This document shows, one piece after another, positions 1 to 8,174 of a DNA stretch of 64,000 nucleotides; the first letter of the stretch is position 1, and each line of letters opens with the position of its first letter. The DNA lies in NCBI RefSeq assembly GCF_000720475.1, contig NZ_JOAP01000026.1, positions 1-64,000 of the forward strand, read 5' to 3'. Origin of the DNA: Streptomyces aureocirculatus (lineage in GTDB: Bacteria; Actinomycetota; Actinomycetes; Streptomycetales; Streptomycetaceae). The notes beneath the pieces were generated by a model. That model worked only from the letters and a program-made list of their open reading frames with translations, was not told the origin of the DNA and did not search any database. The translations under genes and the position numbers were made by a program.

Positions 1-2
1 CC

Positions 3-68
3 ATCGCGCACCTCACCTATGACGGTCCAGAGCCCGTGATCGACGAACTACTCGCCCTGTCTCGTTGA
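3..68 (+). CDS. C-terminal end of an unidentified protein (cut by window edge)
   Basis: Only the last 21 codons are visible, ending at a TGA. The peptide (reading IAHLTYDGPEPVIDELLALS near its end) has no motif I recognise. Reading frame 3 is open to the left edge and codon use is ordinary, so this is plausibly the tail of a real gene, but it could be chance. Confidence 0.3.
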   Translation: MAHLTYDGPEPVIDELLALSR

Positions 69-126
69 TCCCACGCGAGTATCAGTTCACGACTATGAAT
101 GCAGGGGGCGTACCATTCCGTTCCTC

Positions 127-642
127 TTGTTCCTGAGACACTCACGACGGCAACATAAGATGACGATCAGTGAGACACAGGAAAGTGCAGCCATAAGCAG
201 GGAAGTCATCCTGGAGGAGGCCGTGACCGCTCCGGAGGTGGGTCCCGGATGCTCCCTCGCCGGCGGAAGTTGGTTCTCGTTCTATGACTACGTGACGACG
301 CAGGACTCCGCTGGTCTGGACGTCGACCACATGGTTCCGCTGGCCGAGGCCTGGGACAGCGGGGCCTCGGCCTGGACGGCGGCAGAGCGTCAGGCGTATG
401 CGAACGATCTGGACGACCCGCGAAGCCTGATCGCGGTCACCGCGAGGTCGAACCGGCAGAAGGCGGACAAGGACCCCGCGGACTGGCTGCCCGTCGCGGG
501 CTATGTCTGCGCCTATGTCACCGATTGGGCGACGGTGAAGACCCGCTGGGGCCTGACGTCCGACGCCCGGGAGAAGGGTGTCCTGGCCGAGCCCGTCTCC
601 TCCTGCGCCGACGAGCCGATCACGGTCACGCTCGCCCGCTGA
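127..642 (+). CDS. HNH endonuclease family protein (DUF1524-like), atypical N-terminus
   Basis: The C-terminal two thirds carry the DUF1524/GmrSD-C-like HNH nuclease core: LDVDHMVPLAEAWDSG (the DH metal-binding motif), then an asparagine/lysine-rich segment SNRQKADKDPADWLP. These nucleases are usually secreted and have a signal peptide followed by a Cys-containing GC.L.GG.W segment. The latter is present (GCSLAGGSWFSFYDY), but the sequence before it is short, charged and not a signal peptide. The start is uncertain: TTG at 127 or ATG at 160, neither with a convincing ribosome site. The gene may be 5'-truncated by rearrangement next to the adjacent element remnant, leaving a cytoplasmic or dead nuclease. 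The C-terminus ends in ITVTLAR, which fits the family as I know it. Confidence 0.75.
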   Translation: MFLRHSRRQHKMTISETQESAAISREVILEEAVTAPEVGPGCSLAGGSWFSFYDYVTTQDSAGLDVDHMVPLAEAWDSGASAWTAAERQAYANDLDDPRSLIAVTARSNRQKADKDPADWLPVAGYVCAYVTDWATVKTRWGLTSDAREKGVLAEPVSSCADEPITVTLAR

Positions 643-659
643 TCAGAACGGATCCATCG

Positions 660-699
660 GCTCTGGGGGTGTTCCCCGATATGGGAACGCCCCCAGAGC
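660..699. terminator. Strong bidirectional terminator hairpin
   Basis: A 17-bp stem (arms 660-676 and 683-699, with one G-U wobble) closes a 6-nt loop CGATAT. It lies exactly between the convergent HNH gene and the DUF6262 gene, so it can end both transcripts. No long T tract follows, as usual in Streptomyces. Confidence 0.85.
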
Positions 700-715
700 A
701 AGAAGGATCAGCAGG

Positions 716-1297
716 TCAGGGGACTGCGCGTATCGCCTTCCGGAGCGCGAGCCGGAGCGAGGCGACGTTCCCCTCCGCCTCCCGGTGTTGCTCGGCGAGC
801 CTGTCGGCCCGGGTTCTCGCTTCGGTGAGGTCGGTGGCGAGGGCCCGGTTGTCGTGTTCCAGATCCCGGATCCGGCTGACCAGATCGGCTCGGGCCGCGT
901 AGTCGATTTCCGCGCCGAGGGCGAGCTGGACCCGGCGCTTGAGCGCGTCACGCTCCCGCTTGAGATCCTGGATCTCCTCGCGGGCAAGCGCGAGGTCGGT
1001 GTGGAGACTGGCCGGGGTCGTCCGCTCGGGACGGGGTGCTGACGCCGCTTCCGTTCCGTGATGGGCCTGGTCGTTCATCGCGCGGCGGATCACCGCTTCG
1101 ACCGCGGGCTTGTTGTAGACGAACCAGGTGGACACGCCCGCTTCCCGGGCGACCCGGGCGAAGGAGACTCGCCGTCCGGTTCGGAGCAGGTCCCGGACAA
1201 CGGTCTGTGTCCGGGTGGTCTTGGCCGCACTGTCCGCTTGCCGGGCCTGGCGCAATCGGGCCACACGTGCGTCGCGGGACGATGCGGTTGCGCTCAT
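716..1297 (-). CDS. DUF6262 / Tn554 TnpC-like protein
   Basis: A 193-residue protein starting at the ATG whose codon overlaps the stop of the upstream remnant (ATGA overlap at 1294-1297). Residues about 20-60 form a helix-turn-helix-like segment (RDLLRTGRRVSFARVAREAG). The C-terminal half from about residue 90 is a heptad-rich coiled coil (LALAREEIQDLKRERDALKRR and onward). This arrangement matches DUF6262 proteins, the third gene (tnpC-like accessory) of Tn554-type transposons, where it follows two tyrosine recombinases. Here the recombinases are missing apart from a fragment, so the gene is probably a stranded relic. It looks intact; function is inferred from family and context only. Confidence 0.7.
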   Translation of the reverse strand: MSATASSRDARVARLRQARQADSAAKTTRTQTVVRDLLRTGRRVSFARVAREAGVSTWFVYNKPAVEAVIRRAMNDQAHHGTEAASAPRPERTTPASLHTDLALAREEIQDLKRERDALKRRVQLALGAEIDYAARADLVSRIRDLEHDNRALATDLTEARTRADRLAEQHREAEGNVASLRLALRKAIRAVP

Positions 1298-1607
1298 ACC
1301 CCGCTCCTGATCTTCAGGCTCTCCAGCGAGACGAACGCGGCAACCGACCTGGCCTTGCGCAGTTCCCGGGCCGCTTCCTCGACAGCTGTCCTCTCGTGTT
1401 CGGGCAGATGGTCCAGTGTGTTCCGCATCTGGCCCAGTGACTTGTCGTAGCCGGCGATCTGGTCGTCGAAGTTGCGGATGACCCAGTCGGCGGCGCCCAT
1501 CGCCAGTCTGGGTCGGAGACTGTCGCGGCACGGGCCATCGAGCAGAGCGGCGCCTTGAAACATTCGACGATCGAGTGGGGCAGAGGCGTCATAGGCATGT
1601 CGCACAC
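1294..1607 (-). pseudogene. Remnant, possibly the 3' end of a Tn554-type recombinase gene
   Basis: Two pieces in different frames lie directly upstream of the DUF6262 gene. The last 68 codons (about 1500 down to 1294) read as an Ala/Glu-rich helical tail (AADWVIRNFDDQIAGYDKSL and onward) and end in the 4-bp overlap typical of tnpB-tnpC. About 30-100 bp further upstream another frame reads CDMPMTPLPHSIVECFKAPL. No start codon with a ribosome site serves either piece. Position and overlap suggest the C-terminus of the second tyrosine recombinase of a Tn554-like element, now truncated and frameshifted. The catalytic domain is absent, so the assignment rests on synteny. Confidence 0.45.
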
Positions 1608-2016
1608 GATGACGACAGTCCAGCCACGATTGACCCGGGCCCGAGTGGCGACCGCCCACCAGGCAAGTAGCAGCGCGCATTGGACAGCGATAGACCTGAT
1701 TGACTAGTTGATACACGAGTAGATAAGCTTTTCAGGTAAGCCCTGATAGATGAACCAGGGAGCCGCTACTCGCGAGAACTTGACATGCATCGGGAACCGA
1801 CTCGACATCATCGCCATGACAGAGCGTCAGCAGTGCAACGCCAAGACCATCACGCCAGCCCGCGCGAGACGCAGGATCTCCGGATACCCAAACTGGCGAT
1901 CCTGCAGATCACGGATACACCACTGCCGCGTTCAGCCAGCAGCCACGACCTGACAGCCGCACACGCTCATAGCCAGACCCGCTGGACCCTGACGCGAAAT
2001 AATCTGGAGTATCCAA
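1608..2016. other. Gene-free decayed stretch
   Basis: About 400 bp with lower GC than the rest of the window and many stops in all frames. Nothing coding or RNA-like could be recognised. It joins the recombinase remnant to the broken excisionase-like gene and is probably decayed element DNA. Confidence 0.5.
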
Positions 2017-2291
2017 TTGCGCAAAGAAACTACCGATTTACCGGAATCGCAGTACAGTGCCGCACGCATCGAGCTACGTGGGGCGGAACGGGGAGCATCA
2101 CAGACGCATCGAAGGCATTGGGCTTCTCACGGGCGACGGGCTATGCACTGGTTCGGCGGGGCGAGTTCCCGTGCCGGGTACTCAGGGTTGGCCGCTCGAC
2201 TCGCGTCGTCACCGCGTTCTTGCTACGCGTGCTTGATAGTAGAGAGCCGGAGTACAACCCTGCCCGCACCGAATGCCACACGACGTCGTAG
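2017..2291 (+). pseudogene. Frameshifted excisionase-like HTH gene
   Basis: Frame 1 begins with a TTG start and reads MRKETTDLPESQYSAARIEL. After about 2080 the sense continues in frame 3 as ITDASKALGFSRATGYALVR, then a wing-like FPCRVLRVGRSTRVVT and a LLRVLDSREPEY tail. Together they make one helix-turn-helix (MerR/excisionase-type) protein of about 90 residues, as found beside integrases of actinomycete integrative elements. The change of frame corresponds to loss of one base. No integrase gene remains next to it. Confidence 0.6.
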
Positions 2292-2477
2292 CCGTTGCTC
2301 GACGAAGCCTCGCCGCCGCGTACTAACGGGGCCTTCGTTGTCTCGCTCTCTCACTGATCTATGACGGGAGCAAGCCGTGTGTGCCTGACCAGGCGGAAGG
2401 CCTCCAGAGCAGTAGGAATCGCGGCTTATCGTAGGCGCTTCAAGAGGCCTGCTGAAATAGGCCAGTCAAGGGGGCGC

Positions 2478-2597
2478 ATGCCGCAAAAAACACCGTCGCA
2501 GCGCGGTCACAAGGCAGCGATGGCCCGGCATCACGGGGCGCGCTCCTTGACCCCGATCCGCCAGATGTGGCCCTCGCGGGAAGGGGACGCATCGTGA
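2478..2597 (+). CDS. Small hypothetical protein of the decayed element
   Basis: A 39-codon frame starting at ATG with an AAGGGGG sequence just before it. Its stop overlaps the GTG start of the next small gene (GTGA at 2594-2597), a coupling typical of real genes. The peptide includes TPSQRGHKAAMARHHGARS; I do not recognise a family. It may be an intact or truncated accessory gene of the element. Confidence 0.35.
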   Translation: MPQKTPSQRGHKAAMARHHGARSLTPIRQMWPSREGDAS

Positions 2598-2891
2598 GCC
2601 GTCCGCGGCGCCAGCCTGTCCGCGAGGAGATCCCGCCATACATCCGGACGATGACCCCGGACCGGTACCGGGATGCGGCGGCCAGCTACCTTGAGCGGCA
2701 CTCAGGCGACTCTTTCTGGGCCGGCCGCTATGGCCGTATGGCGGGCGTTCCTGGTCGAGCGGCAAGCATGGCTGCGGGAGCACGGCGTACCGCGGCGCGT
2801 CGACGGCCGCGACCGGTTCGGCACGCCATGGCCGCCGGTGGCGTGGGTGCGATCGACGTTCGGCACGTCCGAGCCGCGGTGGCCGTCGTGA
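2594..2891 (+). pseudogene. Frameshifted small element-encoded hypothetical
   Basis: It starts at GTG 2594 behind an AAGGGGA ribosome site and reads VSRPRRQPVREEIPPYIRTM, then DRYRDAAASYLERHSGDSFW. Around 2730-2745 the sense moves to another frame: AVWRAFLVERQAWLREHGVP and finally a Trp/Pro-rich PWPPVAWVRSTFGTSEPRWP ending at 2891. The combined about 95-residue product resembles small conserved genes in actinomycete conjugative elements, but I cannot name a function. The stop overlaps the next GTG start (2888). Confidence 0.45.
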
Positions 2892-3109
2892 GCCGCCGCC
2901 GTCGCCGGTCGGCCGCCTCTCTGCCCGTGCGTCTGGTCCGGATCGACTGGCGGGAGTGGCGTCCGCCGACCCCCGCCAGTCGATCCGGATCCGTCCTTCG
3001 TCGAGTGGTACCTCGGCTTGCTCGACTACCAGGGCGCCAAGGATGCGTGGCTGGCGGGCCGCCCGGTACTGCTCCCCCGGAGCGTCCGTTGCCGGACCCG
3101 CTTTCGTAG
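2888..3109 (+). pseudogene. Frameshifted small element-encoded hypothetical
   Basis: The GTG start at 2888 overlaps the previous stop. The first frame gives an Arg-rich start and VRLVRIDWREWRPP. From about 2964 the protein-like signal is in another frame: PPPVDPDPSFVEWYLGLLDY then QGAKDAWLAGRPVLLP. One indel therefore splits the gene. Family unknown; by position it belongs to the same small-gene operon of the decayed element. Confidence 0.4.
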
Positions 3110-3331
3110 ACGGGAGTGCTCCCGCCGATCGACGGGACGGATATCCCCACGGTGACTTGCGGCCGGGCCTATCCGGCCTGCAGCGAACCCTCTTAATGCC
3201 ATCTGACCTGGTGCTTCCTGATGACCACTAGGAGGTGCCCCCGTCCACGCCCTCCGCACTGCCCTCGGCGCTACCGACGAACGCCTCGCCCCTCGCCCCA
3301 CCGAGGCCGGCCCCCACGAAGGGACATGATG

Positions 3332-3616
3332 ATGGCCACCAGGGCCTACGACAATTACGGGATCCCCATCGCCCCCTCCGACCCCGACCAGGAGTACATG
3401 ACGGTCCAGGAGACCGCCTACGTCCTGAAGTGCAGCGTCTCGTGGCTGCGTCGCCTGTTGGTGAAGCAGCCGGACCTGTGCGGTCGGAACGGCTCCCGCG
3501 GGCGGATTATCACCGACCGCAAGCAGCGCACCGCGATTCACGCCGTCCGCTCTGCGGGTGACCCGCGCACGGGCAAGTCCCGGCCGTCGTCCCGCCGACG
3601 CCCCGCGACGACCTGA
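3332..3616 (+). CDS. Helix-turn-helix protein of the element (excisionase/AlpA-like)
   Basis: A 94-residue intact frame. Three consecutive ATGs occur (3326, 3329, 3332); the third is best placed behind the AAGGGA site at 3319-3324. Residues about 20-45 (YMTVQETAYVLKCSVSWLRR) form a winged HTH of the excisionase/MerR-like class used by integrative elements to control excision or plasmid functions. The tail is Arg/Pro-rich. It is the only small gene in 2.0-4.6 kb without a frameshift, so it might still be functional, although integrase and transfer genes are not visible. Confidence 0.6.
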   Translation: MATRAYDNYGIPIAPSDPDQEYMTVQETAYVLKCSVSWLRRLLVKQPDLCGRNGSRGRIITDRKQRTAIHAVRSAGDPRTGKSRPSSRRRPATT

Positions 3617-3704
3617 TCCATCCCTGAGCGGGCCGAGGGGCCGCCCGACTTTGCCCGTCTGGCGACCCCTGGCTTAGGCACCTCACCAATCCGAGAGGTC
3701 ACCG

Positions 3705-4137
3705 ATGACCCACCACGCTACCGTCCCGCCGCCCGTGGAGCGGCCCCCGACGATCCCGCTACTGCTGGCCGCGGTCTACCGCAGCGCGGCGCGGCTGCTC
3801 ACGCAGGCCGGCCACCGCCAGACCTTCATGGACACCGCGTGCGCCCGCCCGCGCCGGGGGCGCTGACGATCGTGGACGCCCTGCGCGCCGCCGCGGCCGC
3901 CATCCTCGCCGCCGGGCCCCAGCCCCACGAGGACCGGACCATGCCCCAGCTCGGCGACTACGCGATCTACCGGTTCGCCCAGCGCCTGCAGACCCAGGGC
4001 AGGACGGTCCGTTCTGGATCGACTCCGCTTCCCTCGAGGAGCACATCACCGCCTGGGGCGACCTGTCGTGCCGGACGGCCGAGTCGGTCGTCGCGCAGCT
4101 CGAGGCCGCCACCGACGCCAGTGAGAGGTCAGTATGA
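3705..4137 (+). pseudogene. DUF6197-like gene broken by two frameshifts
   Basis: ATG 3705 lies behind a GAGAGG ribosome site. Frame 3 covers the first about 45 codons (LLAAVYRSAARLLTQAGHRQ). Frame 2 then carries ALTIVDALRAAAAAILAAGP and YAIYRFAQRLQTQG. Frame 1 finishes with PFWIDSASLEEHITAWGDLS and ESVVAQLEAATDASE, ending at TGA 4135-4137. The order and the W-x-D/R-T-A-E ending fit the DUF6197 family common in actinobacterial mobile elements. Both shifts are of the same sense (one base lost). Confidence 0.6.
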
Positions 4138-4576
4138 GCACCCACACGAGCGAGACCGACAAGGCCCGGGGGCCCGGGAGTTGGCGGCGGCGGCCGAGTA
4201 CGGGGCGCTGCCGCTGCCCGTGGGCCACCCGCCGCAGCCCAGCACGGAGCAGCCCGTACCGGACCCGTCGACGATGGCCGCGCACCGGCCCGCGGTGGAC
4301 GCGCTGGTGGACCTGGTTGGCATGTTCGGCCACCTCCCCATCGCTTACGTGGCCATGCACACCCTGGCGGACCGACCACCTGTCGCGCGACACATCCGCG
4401 CCATGCGACAGGTCGGCGCGTTACACATGGCGACCAGGGCGGGGGGCATGTCCGCCTCCCCGAATGGAGCCCCCGTCCTGGTTCGCACGGAACAGCCTCC
4501 ACGTGGAGCATTCAGTGGGGGCTGTCGTCGTCCCATGGGGAACGAATGGGGAATCGATCTTGCCAAGCGAGGCTAA
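4134..4576 (+). pseudogene. Frameshifted hypothetical gene of the element
   Basis: It starts at ATG 4134, overlapping the preceding stop (ATGA). After about 15 codons the sense shifts frame and reads ELAAAAEYGALPLPVGHPPQ, then ALVDLVGMFGHLPIAYVAMH. The region beyond about 4460 looks non-coding. I do not recognise the family. It is the last recognisable gene of the decayed run. Confidence 0.4.
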
Positions 4577-4983
4577 CTCAAGCCAATCAAGGCTAAGTCA
4601 GGCTAGCCGCACCGATCGCTATCCCCTGATAGCGCCTTGACCTGCATCAACGCGGAGCAGAGCGGTGATCCAGACGATCACGGTTCCCCCTCTTCTGTTG
4701 GCCCCCAGTGGCTTGCCCGCAACACACTGCCACGGAAACCAGCCGCTGATGAGAGCGACAATCCGCGCAGCGAACGGCCGATCCCCCTGTCAAGGGCCTA
4801 CCGTCAACTTCCGCCTATCGAGTGTCATCCTCCCTCGTGAATCGTTCCCGCACTCCGCGCCCCCTCGGCGCCCGATACGGTGATCCGCCAGGCACCCCGG
4901 CCCCTGGTGACCTCCTCGTTCCGGTTGCTTCACGGCACCCGCCCCCGGCCGCGCTCGGGCTGGGACTTGCTCTGGGGGGATTA
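4577..4983. other. Gene-free boundary region with AGGCTA repeats and a hairpin
   Basis: About 400 bp without a convincing gene. It begins with short direct repeats around GGCTA (4571-4606) and a perfect 7-bp hairpin CGCTATC-CCCT-GATAGCG (4617-4634). GC then rises to chromosomal values. It may be the edge of the decayed integrative element, but no tRNA or duplicated attachment core was found to prove it. Confidence 0.4.
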
Positions 4984-5373
4984 GTGCATCAGGACGAACT
5001 GAGCTATTTCACACCCGACACCCCGGAATTCCCACCTCGCGTGTACGAGGTCGGGGACGCCACCGTCATCGAGCTGCGCGGCGAGATCGACCTCGTGGCG
5101 TCCCAGCAGACGACGCCGCTCATCGACGCGGTGACCGCGGGACCCACCCGGACCCTCGTGCTCGATCTGTCCCGCACGACGTTCATCGACTGCTCGGGCC
5201 TCGCCCTGCTCATGCGGGCCAGGCGCCGCCTCGACGCCAGAGACGCCCGCCTGGGCGTGGTGTGCACGGACCGGATGTCCCTGCGCGTGATGGGCATCAC
5301 CGGCCTGAAGGCGACGCTGTCACCGGTGGCGTCGGTACGCGAGGCCCTGACCGGCGCGGAACCCGACCCCTGA
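4984..5373 (+). CDS. STAS-domain anti-sigma factor antagonist
   Basis: A 129-residue STAS protein of the RsbV/SpoIIAA/BldG type. GTG 4984 is chosen because of a GGGGGGA ribosome site just upstream and because the fold begins at residue about 19 (RVYEVGDATVIELRGEIDLV). The phosphoacceptor motif is FIDCSGLALL, with Ser71 the residue normally phosphorylated by an anti-sigma kinase. Unphosphorylated antagonists bind the kinase and free the sigma factor. No anti-sigma or sigma gene is adjacent, so it is an orphan acting in trans. Confidence 0.9.
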   Translation: MHQDELSYFTPDTPEFPPRVYEVGDATVIELRGEIDLVASQQTTPLIDAVTAGPTRTLVLDLSRTTFIDCSGLALLMRARRRLDARDARLGVVCTDRMSLRVMGITGLKATLSPVASVREALTGAEPDP

Positions 5374-5390
5374 CGCTCCGCCCCGCTGTG

Positions 5391-6203
5391 TCAGTCGCCG
5401 TCACTCTGCCGGTCGCCGTCGTCGTGCCGGGTGGTCGGTTGTTCCGGTGGCTTGTTGTGGTCGTCCGCGGGCGCCGCGCGGTCGTCGACGGTGATGTGTA
5501 CGGGCCTGCTGTCGGGGTGGAATGTGGTGGTGAGGGAGCGCACGGTGGTGGCGATGCGCTCATGCAAGTGGTGGGCGATGGCCGCGGTGCCGGGGTCGAC
5601 GGTTGGGGCGTACTGGACGCCGTGGAGGCTGGTGAGGGCGGCGACGAGGCTGCGGCCTGACACGTCGACGGTGACGATGCCGCCGGTTTCCCCGACGGCG
5701 CCGGGGATGTGGAAGTGCTTGTCCTGGCCTGCGTGCTCCACCAGGAAGGCCCAGGTGTCCCGGTGGACCCGGAGCGTGGCGGCCGAGATGCCCGCGGCTC
5801 TGCGGAGCAGGTCCTGGTGCTCGGTCTCGTCCATCTCGCGGGCGGGCGGCGTGGTGGCGAGTGGCTCCTCCGGCTTCGGCTCCGGCTTGGGTTCGCCGGG
5901 CGTGGCCAGCGGGTCCGCGGCGGGCCGGCTGCGGTGCAGGCCGTTGATCGAGGCGCGCAGGCCCACCAGCTCGGTGCTGACGTGGACCAACGGGTCGCGA
6001 AGGCTGTCGGCGCTGCGGTTGAGGCCATCGCGGACGACGGAGCGGATCTCGGCGAGGCCGGAGTTGATGGCGGCGTTGGCGTCCTGCCGGGCCTGGTCGA
6101 CGGCGTACTGCTGGTGGTCGACCTGCTGGCGCAGCTCGCCCAGCTCTTGCAGGATCTGACGGAGCAGGTCCTCATGGCCTGACCCTTTGCTAAAAATCGG
6201 CAC
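5391..6203 (-). CDS. Hypothetical protein with N-terminal coiled coil
   Basis: A 270-residue protein starting at GTG 6203 behind a TAGGGGG site. Residues about 10-85 are strongly helical (LLRQILQELGELRQQVDHQQ), followed by a Pro/Glu/Lys linker. A C-terminal domain of about 130 residues (HRDTWAFLVEHAGQDKHFHI and onward) ends in a charged Asp/His-rich tail. No catalytic motif or membrane span was seen. The family is unknown to me. It converges on the STAS gene with only 17 bp between stops. Confidence 0.7.
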   Translation of the reverse strand: MPIFSKGSGHEDLLRQILQELGELRQQVDHQQYAVDQARQDANAAINSGLAEIRSVVRDGLNRSADSLRDPLVHVSTELVGLRASINGLHRSRPAADPLATPGEPKPEPKPEEPLATTPPAREMDETEHQDLLRRAAGISAATLRVHRDTWAFLVEHAGQDKHFHIPGAVGETGGIVTVDVSGRSLVAALTSLHGVQYAPTVDPGTAAIAHHLHERIATTVRSLTTTFHPDSRPVHITVDDRAAPADDHNKPPEQPTTRHDDGDRQSDGD

Positions 6204-6315
6204 ATAGCCCCCTACGACCGTTAGTGGGGCAAGCGTGACGAGACGGCGACCGCCTCGGCAAGCATGCGATCCGGCCAGGGCCCCCAAGCCTCGCCTGCCA
6301 CCACCGGCGGGGCCC

Positions 6316-7245
6316 TCACCCCTTGTTGGACCCCAGGGTCAGCCCCGCGACGAAGTGCCGTTGCAGCAGCAGGAAGACCAGGATCGTGGGCAGGGCCACC
6401 AGGACCGAGCCTGCGGCAAGCAAGTTGTAGTCGGTGAGGAATTGACCGCGGAGGTTGTTGAGGGACGAGGTGATGGGAAGTTTGTCGGGGCTGGAGATGA
6501 AGATCAGGGCCCAGAGGAAGTCGTTGTAGATCCAGGTGAATTCGAGGGTGGCGAGGGCCGCGATCGCGGGACGGCACAGCGGCAGCGTGATGCGCCAGAA
6601 CCGGGTCCAGACGCCCGCCCCGTCGACGATCGCCGCCTCCAGGATCTCCTTCGGCAGGGTGCGCATGAAGTTCGCCAGGACGAAGACGCAGAAGCCCACC
6701 TGGAAGCCGATGTTGACGAGGATCAACGCCCAGTACGAGTCGTAGAGAGACATCGAGTCGGACATCCACCACGGCAGGTCGACGTTCAGGAACAGGACGT
6801 ACAGCGGGGTGACGAGGGTCTGCGGCGGCAGGAGGTTGCCCGCGGTGAAGAACACAAGGAGAGCCAAGCCGCCGCGGATGTCGACGCGGGCGACGGCGAA
6901 CGCGACGAAGGCCGCGAGGAACAGGGTGACGAGCACCGCGGGCACGGCGATGATCAGCGTGTTCGCGAAGTACTTGCCCATATCGGATGCGGTGTAGGCC
7001 TCGCGGTAGTAGTCGAACGACAGCTTCTTCGGGAACGAGAAGTAGCCGTGCTCAGCCGTCTCCTCGTACGGGCGCAGGCTGGCGTAGACGGCGAGCAGCA
7101 GCGGTGCGAGGAACGCCAGGGACACCGCGGACAGGAAGATGTGCACGCCGTAGCGGCCGCGGCGGGAGGCACGGGCGGAGCCGGATCTCCGTGCCGAGGG
7201 GGCGGGTTCGCCGGTGCGGGCGGGGACGCGGATGGCTGCGCTCAT
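6316..7245 (-). CDS. Sugar ABC transporter permease (MalG type)
   Basis: A 309-residue inner-membrane protein with six predicted helices; the first is at about residues 35-58 (VHIFLSAVSLAFLAPLLLAV). The EAA loop that contacts the ATPase is ILEAAIVDGAGVWTRFWRIT with the conserved Gly. Its start overlaps the stop of the upstream permease by 4 bp (ATGA), so the two are translationally coupled. It is the last gene of the SBP-permease-permease operon. No ATPase is encoded here; as is common in Streptomyces, a shared MsiK-type ATPase encoded elsewhere is the likely energy source. Confidence 0.93.
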   Translation of the reverse strand: MSAAIRVPARTGEPAPSARRSGSARASRRGRYGVHIFLSAVSLAFLAPLLLAVYASLRPYEETAEHGYFSFPKKLSFDYYREAYTASDMGKYFANTLIIAVPAVLVTLFLAAFVAFAVARVDIRGGLALLVFFTAGNLLPPQTLVTPLYVLFLNVDLPWWMSDSMSLYDSYWALILVNIGFQVGFCVFVLANFMRTLPKEILEAAIVDGAGVWTRFWRITLPLCRPAIAALATLEFTWIYNDFLWALIFISSPDKLPITSSLNNLRGQFLTDYNLLAAGSVLVALPTILVFLLLQRHFVAGLTLGSNKG

Positions 7246-8156
7246 TTCCCGCGTGCTCCTCTCAGCTCCTGGACCAGGAACGTCACGACGAAGACCAGGG
7301 AGACACCGAGCAGTACGACGGCGATGGCCGAGCCGAACCCGATCCGGCCGGCCTCGCCGACGATGTTGTCGGTGATGAGCACGGAGAGCAGTTCCAGGCC
7401 GTTGCGGCCCTTGTTCACCGCGTACACGATGTCGAAGGCCCGCAGCGCCTCGATCACGGTGATGACACCGACGATGACGTTCACGGGCCGCAGGGTGGGA
7501 AACGTGACGCGGAAGAACGTCTGGCGTTCGTTGGCGCCGTCGATGGCCGCGGCCTCCTTCAGGGCGGGGTCCACGGCCTTGAGTCCTGCCAGGTAGAGGA
7601 TCATGACGTAGCCGGTGTGCCGCCAGCTCGCGGCCAGCATCATCATCCACAGGTTGATGTCGGAGTCCCCGAGCCAGTCGACGGGATCGTTCCGGTTGTC
7701 CAGGATCGTGTTGACGACGCCCTGGTCGGTGCCGAGGAGCAACTGCGCCATGAAGCCGACGATGGCGAGGGAAAGCACCACCGGCAGGTACAGAACGGAC
7801 TGGTAGAAGCGGCTGAAGCGGACGCCACGGTCGATGAGGACGGCCAGGAAGAGACCGAACGGCGTGGCGGCCAGGCCGAGGAAGGCGACCCACAGCAGGT
7901 TGTGGCGGACGGCAGGCCAGAACGCGGGATAGTCCTCGACCAGGTGCTCGTAGTTGTCGCCGCCCGCCCAGTGGATGTCGCCGATGCCGTCCCAGGACGT
8001 GAAGGAGAGCCCGACGGAGGCCAGGGCGGGACCCCAGACGATGACGACGTCCAGCAGGACGGGGATGCCGAGGAGCACGCCGAGCACGACGACGTCGCGG
8101 CGGGTGAAGCGCCGCGTCCCCCGCCCTCCGGCGCGCCGGGCGGTTCGCTGCGGCAC
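7242..8156 (-). CDS. Sugar ABC transporter permease (MalF type)
   Basis: A 304-residue permease starting at GTG 8156 behind GGAAGG. An Arg-rich cytoplasmic N-terminus precedes a first membrane helix (VVVLGVLLGIPVLLDVVIVW). The EAA-loop is LKEAAAIDGANERQTFFRVT. It sits 18 bp after the binding-protein gene and overlaps the second permease, giving one transcription unit for an importer of a carbohydrate. Confidence 0.93.
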   Translation of the reverse strand: MPQRTARRAGGRGTRRFTRRDVVVLGVLLGIPVLLDVVIVWGPALASVGLSFTSWDGIGDIHWAGGDNYEHLVEDYPAFWPAVRHNLLWVAFLGLAATPFGLFLAVLIDRGVRFSRFYQSVLYLPVVLSLAIVGFMAQLLLGTDQGVVNTILDNRNDPVDWLGDSDINLWMMMLAASWRHTGYVMILYLAGLKAVDPALKEAAAIDGANERQTFFRVTFPTLRPVNVIVGVITVIEALRAFDIVYAVNKGRNGLELLSVLITDNIVGEAGRIGFGSAIAVVLLGVSLVFVVTFLVQELRGARGK

Positions 8157-8174
8157 GGGTGCGGTCCTTCCGGC

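Noticed and set aside
4571..4640. Attachment site of the integrative element
   Set aside because: GGCTA repeats and a small hairpin are present, but no tRNA gene, integrase or second copy of a core sequence was found, so it is described only as a boundary region.
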